Assembly (NCBI GenBank): GCA_002887195.1
Contig: PJAB01000330.1
Location: 1 to 29,559 of the forward strand
Origin: Chrysochromulina parva
Lineage: Eukaryota > Haptophyta > Prymnesiales > Chrysochromulinaceae
DNA length: 29,559 nucleotides
Direction: 5' to 3'
The notes beneath the pieces were generated by a model. That model was given only the letters and a program-made list of their open reading frames with translations. It searched no databases and had not been told where the DNA came from. Each line of letters starts with the position of its first letter. The first letter of the stretch is position 1. Of this stretch, positions 16,530 to 24,342 are shown in pieces. Both the position numbers and the translations under genes were made by a program.

Positions 16530-17588
16530 TCAGAGCCACGTGACCTTTTCCGTGAGCTTGCCGCGACGCGCCTGGAAGGACTCGGGGTTCTTGTCAGTCA
16601 CGCCGACGTGGAACCAGCCGAGGACCTTATCGCGGGCGCCGTCGACTGCGCCGTCGGCGCCGACGAGACGGCGCACCTCGGGATCGTCCGCCCAGCCGTC
16701 CACACCACCCGACGACCAGTAGCCGACGTACCCGTCCGCGGTCAGCTGCAGGTGCAGGTTCTGCACCGCGCAGGCCACAGCGCAAGTCTCCTCCCATTCG
16801 GGCATGAGGAGTCCCTTCGCGTTCGGCACGCGCTTGCGCACGATGGCGACGATGGCACTCACCTTTTCGAGCTCGGCGCGCTTCGCATCCATTTTGGTGA
16901 GCGCCGCCGCGAGCTCGACTGGCTTGCTGGCCAGCTGCCGCTGTGTCGCTTCACGCTTGATCGTGTGCAACGCGTCCAGCGCTGCGCCGGCGAAGACGAC
17001 GAAGCGCCACGGCTCGGTCTTGCCGTGCGTGGGCGCCCAGTTGGCCGCCTCGAGCGCGCGCTCGATTACCGGCCGCGGTACCGGTGCACCAGTATAGTCC
17101 TTCGGAAAGACGGAGCGTCGCCGCCGCAGGAGCTGGAAGGTCGCCTCCGACGAGGGCAGCGCTGGAGTAGTGCTGCTGGGCGGAGTGGGTGGAGTGGGCG
17201 GAGTGGGCGTCGCAAAGGCTATCGAAAGGAACGAGACGGCCAGGGTGAGCGCCGCGCCCAGGACGAGCACCGCGGGGATCGCGCCGAGCGGCATTTCTGA
17301 CAAGGTGACAAGCCGCAGGATGGTGTCGACACTGTCAGGCGGCCCGACCAGGAGCAGAAGCGCGGCCGCCACGGCGGCGAAGGTGGTAACGGGCGTTGGG
17401 CCGGCCTTGCTGGCACCGTTGGAGGCGCCGCCGTTCACACCGCTGCATGAGTAGGCAAAGTAGAGCGCGACTGCGGCGCAGGTAAAGTAGATGGTTGCGA
17501 TGAGCTTGCTCTCCGTCGTGAGCGTGACGAACGTTGGCTCGGGGACGAGCGGCGGCGGCGGTGGCGGACGGCTGAATGGGCTGCGCAT
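16530..17588 (-). CDS. Membrane-anchored nitroreductase-family protein, 352 aa
   Basis: The C-terminal domain (about 151-350) is an FMN-dependent nitroreductase fold most like the YdjA type. It shows FQLLRRRRSVFPKDYT (150-166), WAPTHGKTEPWRFVVF (184-199, the FMN phosphate/isoalloxazine region), MPEWEETCAVACAVQNLHLQ, then GYVGYWSSGG and DKVLGWFHVG near the end. Such enzymes use NAD(P)H and FMN to reduce nitro compounds, quinones or related substrates; the true substrate here is unknown. Before the enzyme domain, hydrophobic segments at about 29-48, 67-82 and 103-126 predict two or three membrane passes, followed by a PTPPTPPTPP linker. Bacterial homologues are soluble and about 180-200 aa, so the first 150 residues are an added membrane module. 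The ATG at 17588 is the first Met. A (CAAGT)n repeat lies 23 bp upstream. Confidence 0.83.
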   Translation of the reverse strand: MRSPFSRPPPPPPLVPEPTFVTLTTESKLIATIYFTCAAVALYFAYSCSGVNGGASNGASKAGPTPVTTFAAVAAALLLLVGPPDSVDTILRLVTLSEMPLGAIPAVLVLGAALTLAVSFLSIAFATPTPPTPPTPPSSTTPALPSSEATFQLLRRRRSVFPKDYTGAPVPRPVIERALEAANWAPTHGKTEPWRFVVFAGAALDALHTIKREATQRQLASKPVELAAALTKMDAKRAELEKVSAIVAIVRKRVPNAKGLLMPEWEETCAVACAVQNLHLQLTADGYVGYWSSGGVDGWADDPEVRRLVGADGAVDGARDKVLGWFHVGVTDKNPESFQARRGKLTEKVTWL

Positions 17589-17916
17589 CGCAGAAGTTTA
17601 TCGCGCACCGCAAGTCAAGTCAAGTCAAGCCAAAGTCCCACAGCAGCCGCAATCACATTCTCGTACATGTATCTCAGGCTCTGTGCGGACGGCCCCCCGC
17701 TTGTGAGAAAGGCCTGTCAGCCCAGAAGGTTGAGGGCGACTGATTGGGACCAGACAATTCATTGCCTCGTTCACAATCGCGCCTATGACCAACCTCGCCT
17801 CCCCAAATACACAAATTGTAAGCAAGTCCCTGTACAAAAAGCACACCTAGCTAACGGACGGGGATGTGATCGTTTTTAGTTCAGTGCTCGGCTTTTTCGG
17901 GACTCCAATTTGGTGA
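17589..17916. promoter_or_regulatory. Divergent promoter, nitroreductase / coiled-coil protein
   Basis: The 328 bp between the two ATGs contain the short CAAGT tandem repeat (17611-17630) close to the nitroreductase start, and no evident gene. The plus-strand gene has a favourable start context (gtgaATGgca). I see no convincing TATA box. Confidence 0.4.
17611..17630. repeat. Four tandem CAAGT pentamers (last copy CAAGC)
   Basis: A 20-bp microrepeat of period 5 lies 22 bp upstream of the nitroreductase ATG (minus strand) and so within its leader or core promoter. A related GTCAAGTCAAGCAAG run recurs near 29357-29371, in another intergenic region. Confidence 0.7.
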
Positions 17917-18666
17917 ATGGCAGGGTGGCAGCCGTCCCGTTCTCAACGCACGAACGAGTCCTCGCAAATGGGCAGCCTGCTCAGCGGCAGCGAGTACACG
18001 CCTGTGCTAAATGGCGACAGCCGCGCAAACCGCTCGCGGGCGCCACTGGTCGCGGATCATCGGCAGGCGCTGGCGGCAGGTGCTGGGCGAATGGAGCAGA
18101 CGATCTCGCGCTGCCGCCAGGAACTCGAGGGCGAGCGCAAGATGCGCGGGCCCGCGATGAGCATCACCAACCAGTATGACGCATATCTCGATGCGAGCGA
18201 GGAACACGCCTTCGGAAAGCTGCGTGCCACGCTCGGCAAACTGGAGCGGAAAGCCGAGCGTGAGCACGAGATGTATGCTGGCGCGGCTGGCTGGACCACC
18301 GAGCATCGCAACGAGCTCGCAGAGGCGCGCTCGAGCCCGGGCGGCCGTCGTGCTCGTTCACCCGCACGCTTCGGCCATCGTGATCAGGGGCGTGGAGCGG
18401 GCATGGGCGGCGGCTCCGATAGCAGCGCAGTGGCCTCTCTCCTCTCACAGGGCGATTACATCAACGGCCTCGAGCAGCGCGCACCGTCTTATAGAGAACG
18501 CGCGCCCTCGCCGCGTGCACCCTCGCCCATGAGGCGGCACCCCGCTGTCCCGCCGATCTTTGGTGATCACTCCCAGGAAGAGGCCTACATGCCCAGCGGC
18601 CGTCGTGCAGCCTCTCCACGTGCCCAGCGCGCGCCCTCGCCGATGCGTCAGCGACCGGGGGCGTAA
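17917..18666 (+). CDS. Hypothetical coiled-coil protein with RAPSPR repeats, 249 aa
   Basis: No family is recognised. Residues about 45-130 are rich in Glu, Arg, Ala and Gln with heptad-like spacing (RMEQTISRCRQELEGERKM, then FGKLRATLGKLERKAEREHEMY), suggesting a coiled coil. The second half is basic and disordered, with repeated RAPSPR/RAPSPMR units near 195-210 and again at the C-terminus (RAASPRAQRAPSPMRQRPGA). Ser-Pro next to Arg is a typical proline-directed kinase site, so regulated phosphorylation or microtubule binding is conceivable, but this is inference. There is no signal peptide or membrane segment. The ATG at 17917 has a good context. Coding bias resembles the neighbours. Confidence 0.62.
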   Translation: MAGWQPSRSQRTNESSQMGSLLSGSEYTPVLNGDSRANRSRAPLVADHRQALAAGAGRMEQTISRCRQELEGERKMRGPAMSITNQYDAYLDASEEHAFGKLRATLGKLERKAEREHEMYAGAAGWTTEHRNELAEARSSPGGRRARSPARFGHRDQGRGAGMGGGSDSSAVASLLSQGDYINGLEQRAPSYRERAPSPRAPSPMRRHPAVPPIFGDHSQEEAYMPSGRRAASPRAQRAPSPMRQRPGA

Positions 18667-19538
18667 AGGGCTCATTAGACGTGCGCAGCTTATTCTGAGA
18701 GCCTCGATGCGTGCTTCACCTCGAGGTCCACCTTCTTCTTAACTGAACGGCGTGTCGCGCCTCTCATCATATCGGGCGTCATCGTCGCGGGCCCACCTAC
18801 CAGCAGGGTCGTAACGACCAGCAATCCCCTACAGTGGGGTGCACACGCCTCTGTGGCGGGGACGTCGCTCGTCGGGCGCCGCGCGCGCGCGCCACCACGA
18901 GCCGGGCAGTCGATGTCGGTTCGAAATAAAACGTATCCAATTGAATGTTTAATCCGGAAACGTTATCCTCGCGGGATTATATTCGCCGGCGTGCGCCGTT
19001 CGGCGGTTCGTGAACCGGCTCCGCGTACACGCTCGGACGTTCCGTTCCTCGTCGCGTGCCGCGCTGCCGCCCCAGAACGCGGGGAGGTCCCGGCACGCAC
19101 GCGCGGCGCCGTCCTGACGCGGCGGGGTGGACCTTACCAAATACCGGCAGCTGAAATCGCCCGCACGAGTCTCGCTCCCTCTGGGGTGAATATGGGGGTG
19201 AAAGCACACAGCACGCACACATGGTTTCTGTGATCTTGCTGCGGGGTCGTGTATCAGCTGTGTTGTCCCGCGGCCATGAGCCATCGCCGAAGTCCTAGAT
19301 CGCGCCAGATCCGGCCCTTACATGTATCTGACTCCGGGTCGTCCCGTCTCGCTCACCATATGCACGTGCGCGATCGGGATGCATCGGCTGATGCATGCAT
19401 CACCATCACGCTCGCGCCCGTGCAACACGTGCCTGCTCATCCGGCCCGCCCATGCCAGCTACGGCTTCAATCGAACACCCGAATTCATGCGGCCATCATC
19501 TCCAGCACAGCCCGATCAGCCCCTTCTGCCATGGCCAA
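18667..19538. other. Convergent 3' intergenic region, no gene seen
   Basis: This 872-bp stretch lies between the coiled-coil protein stop and the PHD/RING stop. It includes a short alternating GC run (about 18879-18891) and a 14-nt palindrome CGGTTCGTGAACCG (about 19007-19020). CG-rich and AT-richer blocks alternate. Open frames are short and without protein-like features. Confidence 0.45.
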
Positions 19539-22500
19539 TCACCGGAGACGAGATCGAAGTTCTTTCGCCTTGCGGCCGGTGCTCTCCATGGGGATGGGCT
19601 GCACCTCCTCGGAAGGCTCTACGACCACCTCTGTTGTCTTTCGCCCCTGTCGCTGTCGCTGCGCCTCGGCCGCGCGGGATGGCGCCATGCCCTCTGCCGG
19701 CGCCATGCCCTCTGCAGAGCTCCGGTTGTCTGGGCGCCTGGCGCTACTCGTGGACACGCTCGGCTGGTGCCTGATCGGCTTCCTAAGCGGGATGTCGCCG
19801 TCGTCCGAGTCCGAGTCAGAACCGGAGTCGTGTGCTCTCTCTTCCTCGGAATCCTCACCAACTTCGGCTGCCTCCATCTCGAAGACCTCCGCTTCATCGC
19901 CCTCCTCCTCCTCCACGCCGTCGCCCTCCTCCTCCTCGCCCTCCTCCTCCTCACCCTCCTCCTCCTCGCCTTCCTCCTCGCCCTCCTCCTCCTCACCTGC
20001 CTCCTCACCTGCCTCCTCGTCGTCGTCCTCGTCGGCCTCCTTCTCCTCCTCCTCGCGTACCCCTTCCTCGTCCTGCGCCGCCTCCTTCCCCGACGCCACG
20101 GCCTCCTCCTCCTCCTTCTCCTGTGTCACGACCTTTTTCGCCTCCTCCTCCTCATCCTCGTCTGGTCCACAGTCGCCCTCTGGCCAAGTCTCGGGCACCT
20201 TGAGCAGCCCGAGGCAGTGCTTCTTCGAGCGCAGGCTCGATCCGCGCAGCAGGCACCGGCACACCGGGCACGAATGTCGCGAGTGCGGCAGCAGACCGAC
20301 GCTCGCGCGAAGCTCGTTGTGGGCCGAGAACCACTTATCCAGGCAGTTCTTGCACACGGTGTGCGACTGCTCCGCGGCGCCCGTCTTCATGCTTGCGCCG
20401 CGGTGGCCGAAGCACTGGAGCAGGAACTTGCGCGAGCTGCAGATGAGGCAGTCGTCGCCCGCGCCCATGATCTCCTCGTCGTCGGCCACCGGCCATCTCT
20501 TGTTCATGTAGGCCGACTGCGGGATGAAGACGACCGGTGGGCGCCTCCGCGGCTCTCCCGCGCTCCATCCCGCAGCCACGCCCTCGCCCGCGCCCCCATC
20601 CATCATGGGATGGGAGTCGTTCCGCGGATCATAATGGCCGTGGAGCATCAGATGCCGCCGAGGCCGGCGCTCTCCACTGCGCGAGCGCTTGCCTGCACGC
20701 TTGGCCGGGTGGCGTGCTGTCGACGCGACCGCGGCGCCAGTCTCGTCTGGCTGCGCGCCATCCCCCGCGCCCACCTCGCCCGCCTCGCCCGCCTCGCCCG
20801 CCTCGCCCGCCTCGCCCGCCTCGCCCGCCTCGCCCGCCTCGCCCTCCTCGTCCGCCTCGCCCGCCTCGCCTGCCTTATGCGATCGCAAGGTCGGTGGAAG
20901 ACCTTTAGACTCGCGGATGGCCATCGCGAGCATCCGTTGCTCTTCGCGCCGATTGCGCGGCGTAATCAAGGCCTTGAGTCGCTTGCGCCTCACCCCGCCG
21001 CCCTGCTTCGGCGGATGCGACACTCCGTCTTCACCACTCGCGCCGCCGCCGCCGCCACCGGTGACGCCACTACCGATGTCGACAGAACTGTCGGCCTTGA
21101 AGCTGCTGCTGCTGCCGCCGTCCCCATCGCCGGCATAGGCGCTCTGCGCGCTCATCTCGGCGTTGTGCCGCTCATGGCCTTCGTCGCGCCCGTAGCCTTC
21201 TTCGGCCGCTTCGGCCTGCGCTCGCCAATGCTCTGCCGCTTCGGCCTGCGCCGCCGCGCTGACCCAAGTAGTGTAAGCACGGCCTGGGTGCTTTGGCTCC
21301 TTACGTTTTCTCTGAGCGGCGAGAAGCTGCAGCTCGCGCGCCTCTGACGGACCAAGCGCGAGGCCTTGCCCAACGCCCTGTCCCTTGCCTCGGGCATCAT
21401 GCTGCTTTGGGATGATCATCGGCGAGGGGCGTATGCCCGAGCGCTGCAGCGATGCGTTAGATGCGTTAGATGGGCGTACGCCCGAGCGCTGCGTGCGGCT
21501 GATGAGGCCGCAGGAGTGCGGCCGATGGCGCCCCTGGCACGCGAGGCAACCGCTCATAGGCGGTGCCCGCACCCCAAGCATCGCGATCGCCTCGGCGTCC
21601 TCGTCATCAATCTCCGCCCCGTAGCCGTAGTACCCGTAGCCGAGCGCAGGTGGCACCACCATCTGGGCCAGCGGCACAAGTGCAGCCTCCGCTTGCTGAC
21701 GCATGAGGTACGCATCTGTCATCGGCGGCATGTGTGACATCGGAGCGGGCGCGGCCGGTGCCGTTCGAGCGGTCGATGGGTCTACTGCCGTGGGCAGTGG
21801 CCCCGTGGCTGCGGGCACGAGGCCGAATGGGCGTCCCACCTTTCGCGTCTGCTGCACTTCCGCTGCACTGCCCCCATTGCCGCTGCCGCCCCCAACGGCG
21901 GCGTCACTATATGCAGCCAGAGCGCGGCCGCCCGGGCTGCCGCCTGCGCGACCGCCGGCGTCATTGGGCATGCCGCGGATATCAGCGCTACTGCTGGCGC
22001 CGGTGTCCCTGCGGCCGAACGTCCCATCCGGTGCCTCGAGGCTGAATGGGCGGCCCACCTTGAGCCGCGCGGGCGCTGCTGAATGCTGTCCGAGTGTCAC
22101 GGCTGCGTTCGGCACCGGTATCGGCACGGGTGCGGCTCCCGGCGGTACCGGCGGTACCGAGGTTGGTGCTTGCGTGCTGCCTTGCATGGACGGTGGCAGC
22201 AGTTGCTTTGGCAATGGTTGCAAAGGCGAGCCAGGCGACATGAGGTGCCAGCGGCACGGCGGGCAGAGGTAGCGCTCGAGCTGCGCGGCGTCCTTGCGCG
22301 TCAGGTTTGCGCACACGCCGTGGCACCAGCGCGAACAGCGCTCACACTGGACGTAGACGCCAGCGAAGGCAAAGTCGGCCGCGGTGGGCGCGGTGCGGCT
22401 GTTGCAGAAGCACGGAAGCTCCTCGTTCTCCTCCCTTTCGCTCTCGCTCTCCTCGCTCTCGCTCTCCTCGCTCTCCTCCTTCTCCTCGGCGTGGTCATCG

Positions 22501-23732
22501 TCGCCCGAGATGCTCACGACGGCGCTCCCCGGAGGCGGTGGGGACCCCTTGATCTTCGCTGGTTTGAACGGCACGGGCACGGCGCCGTCGAAGCTCACGC
22601 CGGTGCCGTCGAAGGGCCCAGCCATCGCAGCGGTCGAGCTGGACGGCTGCGACGAGAGCGACGCTCCGCAGTCGATCGGAGACGATAAGCTCGACGTCTG
22701 CAGCTGCTGCTTTGGAAGCGGCCTAGACGCGAGTGCCCCGTGGGAGGGTGCCGCCACCGCGGAGTTCCCGTAGGACTGCGCGCCGTCGCCCTCGCCCGCT
22801 GGCTGCAGCAGCGCGTGCCCGGCTGGGGGTGGGCCTTGACCTGGACGCCCCTCGGGCGACTTGGAAGCCTTGCCAGACGTCGTGTTCTCGAGGATTCGGG
22901 GGTTGTGCCAGTGAAAAGAGGCTGGCTTCGCAGTCGAGGCTCCCCCCTCGTTCGACGGCGGGTCCAAGGCCGACACATCGCGGATCTTTGGAAGGCGTGG
23001 TTCGGGTGGCCGGAACGACTCATTCTCCGCCTCCTTGCTCGCATCCTCTGTTGCCTTTCGTAGATCTTCACTTATCCGAGCATGCTTCACCGCTGAACTC
23101 ACGGAGCCGTAGATGGAGGCACGGCGGATCTCACGCACGGGCAGTGACTTGGGTGGCATCTCGAGAGGGGCATGGGGACGCTTCATCGGGTGGTCGGGCA
23201 TCATGGCCGCCATCGACGAGGAGGTCATGACCGCATGATCCTCCAACAAGCCGTTCACTGCAGTTTGGCATGCGGCAGGCACTGCCAAGCTGCCTCGCAG
23301 CGCCGCTCGTGCGGGGTCCTCGTGTGCGATGGCCGCGGCACTGGCTGGGAAGAGGGGGCGCGGTGGTAGATGCGTGTACATTGGATTTGGCGCGCGAGCT
23401 GCATGGGCTGGAGGCATCACTTGCCCCGGAGGAGGGCCGCTCGACGACATGGCGTTGGGGCAATACGCATAAGGCGCAGGGAGGACCGGCTGCTGCGGGT
23501 AGTACTGCGGGTACTGTGGGTACACTGCGGTGTAATGGTAGAGCCCGCCCGGCACGGCCCCCGGGTACGGCATGGGCGGCGCCATGTGCGAAGGTGCGCC
23601 TGCCATTGCGGTTGGTGGCATCGGTGGCATCGGTGGCATCGGTAGCATCGGTGGCATTGCGCCGGGGCTAGGTACCATGTAATAGCCGAGCTGGCCGGGG
23701 TTGGCGTACTGCTGAGATGCGTAACGGTACAT
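19539..23732 (-). CDS. Large PHD-finger and RING-type chromatin-associated protein, 1397 aa
   Basis: The N-terminus is Pro/Met/Tyr-rich (MPPMPPMPP repeats, YPQYPQYYPQQP). A PHD finger lies at about 441-495: CFC, then CERC, WCHGVC and CPPC, the Cys4-His-Cys3 order used to read histone tails. Two KVGRPF motifs (about 555 and 630) carry an AT-hook-like GRP core. A Cys-rich knot CLACQGRHRPHSCG lies near 715-730. A UIM-like helix EEQRMLAMAIRESKG lies at about 925-940. A RING-type zinc finger spans about 1095-1160 (CLIC ... C..H ... HTVCKNCLDKWF ... CPVCRC), which could give E3 ligase activity. The C-terminus is a long Glu/Asp tract (about 1190-1300) ending in a basic tail. The arrangement suggests a nuclear histone-reading ubiquitin ligase; this role is inferred. 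The gene is intron-free, and its acid and Gly-Glu-Ala stretches are encoded by tandem repeats. Confidence 0.8.
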   Translation of the reverse strand: MYRYASQQYANPGQLGYYMVPSPGAMPPMLPMPPMPPMPPTAMAGAPSHMAPPMPYPGAVPGGLYHYTAVYPQYPQYYPQQPVLPAPYAYCPNAMSSSGPPPGQVMPPAHAARAPNPMYTHLPPRPLFPASAAAIAHEDPARAALRGSLAVPAACQTAVNGLLEDHAVMTSSSMAAMMPDHPMKRPHAPLEMPPKSLPVREIRRASIYGSVSSAVKHARISEDLRKATEDASKEAENESFRPPEPRLPKIRDVSALDPPSNEGGASTAKPASFHWHNPRILENTTSGKASKSPEGRPGQGPPPAGHALLQPAGEGDGAQSYGNSAVAAPSHGALASRPLPKQQLQTSSLSSPIDCGASLSSQPSSSTAAMAGPFDGTGVSFDGAVPVPFKPAKIKGSPPPPGSAVVSISGDDDHAEEKEESEESESEESESEREENEELPCFCNSRTAPTAADFAFAGVYVQCERCSRWCHGVCANLTRKDAAQLERYLCPPCRWHLMSPGSPLQPLPKQLLPPSMQGSTQAPTSVPPVPPGAAPVPIPVPNAAVTLGQHSAAPARLKVGRPFSLEAPDGTFGRRDTGASSSADIRGMPNDAGGRAGGSPGGRALAAYSDAAVGGGSGNGGSAAEVQQTRKVGRPFGLVPAATGPLPTAVDPSTARTAPAAPAPMSHMPPMTDAYLMRQQAEAALVPLAQMVVPPALGYGYYGYGAEIDDEDAEAIAMLGVRAPPMSGCLACQGRHRPHSCGLISRTQRSGVRPSNASNASLQRSGIRPSPMIIPKQHDARGKGQGVGQGLALGPSEARELQLLAAQRKRKEPKHPGRAYTTWVSAAAQAEAAEHWRAQAEAAEEGYGRDEGHERHNAEMSAQSAYAGDGDGGSSSSFKADSSVDIGSGVTGGGGGGASGEDGVSHPPKQGGGVRRKRLKALITPRNRREEQRMLAMAIRESKGLPPTLRSHKAGEAGEADEEGEAGEAGEAGEAGEAGEAGEAGEVGAGDGAQPDETGAAVASTARHPAKRAGKRSRSGERRPRRHLMLHGHYDPRNDSHPMMDGGAGEGVAAGWSAGEPRRRPPVVFIPQSAYMNKRWPVADDEEIMGAGDDCLICSSRKFLLQCFGHRGASMKTGAAEQSHTVCKNCLDKWFSAHNELRASVGLLPHSRHSCPVCRCLLRGSSLRSKKHCLGLLKVPETWPEGDCGPDEDEEEEAKKVVTQEKEEEEAVASGKEAAQDEEGVREEEEKEADEDDDEEAGEEAGEEEEGEEEGEEEEGEEEEGEEEEGDGVEEEEGDEAEVFEMEAAEVGEDSEEERAHDSGSDSDSDDGDIPLRKPIRHQPSVSTSSARRPDNRSSAEGMAPAEGMAPSRAAEAQRQRQGRKTTEVVVEPSEEVQPIPMESTGRKAKELRSRLR
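19860..20135 (-). repeat. CTC-rich repeat encoding the acidic tract
   Basis: The plus strand is almost pure pyrimidine with CTCCTCCTCGCC-like units, coding on the minus strand for EEGEEEEGEEEE-type sequence. It is a polypurine/polypyrimidine tract, prone to length change and to triplex formation. The same tract generates long but spurious open frames on the plus strand. Confidence 0.85.
20774..20872 (-). repeat. 9-bp minisatellite (CTCGCCCGC)n encoding Gly-Glu-Ala repeats
   Basis: About nine nearly identical 9-bp units occur head to tail, with variants at the right end (CTCGCCCTC, CTCGTCCGC). Each unit encodes one Gly-Glu-Ala triplet of the PHD/RING protein, around residues 950-985. The period keeps the frame, so copy number can vary without breaking the gene. 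Confidence 0.9.
23611..23658 (-). repeat. 9-bp repeat (GGTGGCATC)n encoding Met-Pro-Pro units
   Basis: Five consecutive units of GGTGGCATC (one with GGTAGC) encode MPPMPPMPPMLP-type sequence near residue 30 of the PHD/RING protein. Confidence 0.85.
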
Positions 23733-24175
23733 GGTGCCGCCGGCGGCGTGGGACCCGGGCGCGTGCGCGCTGTTGTCCTGGTCGCAAGCTGCCCCCGTGA
23801 GCTCTGACCCGTGACACGCTCCGGACTTTTGCAGGGCGTAAATTCAGGTTCCAAAGAGCTCGGGACATTCAGCACCGAATGTATAATTGAGACGAACTGC
23901 CTAAAAAGTGCTCCTTCTGTTAGACCGATCGCAATTCAATCCAATGAAGAAGGCCGTCAAATCCTTCCAGACTGATTAATCAGCACTGAAATGGCGCGAG
24001 AGGAAAATAACTCGCGTAGGTCCCATGTGCAGATTCCACGCGGTAGAAAGCACGGACTTCGGTGGCTCACGGGCGGGAGACAGTGATCAGTGTGGTTCGG
24101 GGGGGCCGGATAACACAAGAACTACCTATTCTCACAGGCCAGAGTTTTCAGTTTAGAGAGCCTGACCTTGTGCTG
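23733..24175. other. Intergenic region between acetyl-CoA synthetase and PHD/RING gene
   Basis: This 443-bp stretch is downstream of the acetyl-CoA synthetase stop and upstream of the PHD/RING ATG; both genes run leftwards. It should hold one 3' UTR and one promoter. Composition is close to balanced from about 23870 to 24060, clearly lower in GC than the genes. No coding region is supported. Confidence 0.45.
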
Positions 24176-24308
24176 TCACTTAGTCGCTGCTATGTTGTTC
24201 GGCGCGCTCTGGATCAGGATGTCGACGACACCCGGCTCGGCCAGCGTGGACGTGTCGCCAAGGTCCTCCTGCGAAATCTGACCGGCGGCAATCTTACGAA
24301 GGATGCGA

Positions 24309-24342
<34 letters not shown>

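Noticed and set aside
16263..17300. A 345-codon plus-strand open frame
   Set aside because: It starts in the palindrome and runs antisense to the nitroreductase. Its sequence has no domain features, while the opposite strand encodes a clear enzyme.
20774..20872. Possible CRISPR-like array
   Set aside because: The units are 9 bp and contiguous, without spacers, and they encode Gly-Glu-Ala in frame. It is a coding minisatellite.
19395..21347. A 650-codon plus-strand open frame and an overlapping 420-codon one (19249-20511)
   Set aside because: They lie opposite the acidic and Gly-Glu-Ala repeats of the PHD/RING gene and translate to poly-Leu, poly-Ser or Arg-Pro runs. They are antisense shadows of repetitive coding DNA.
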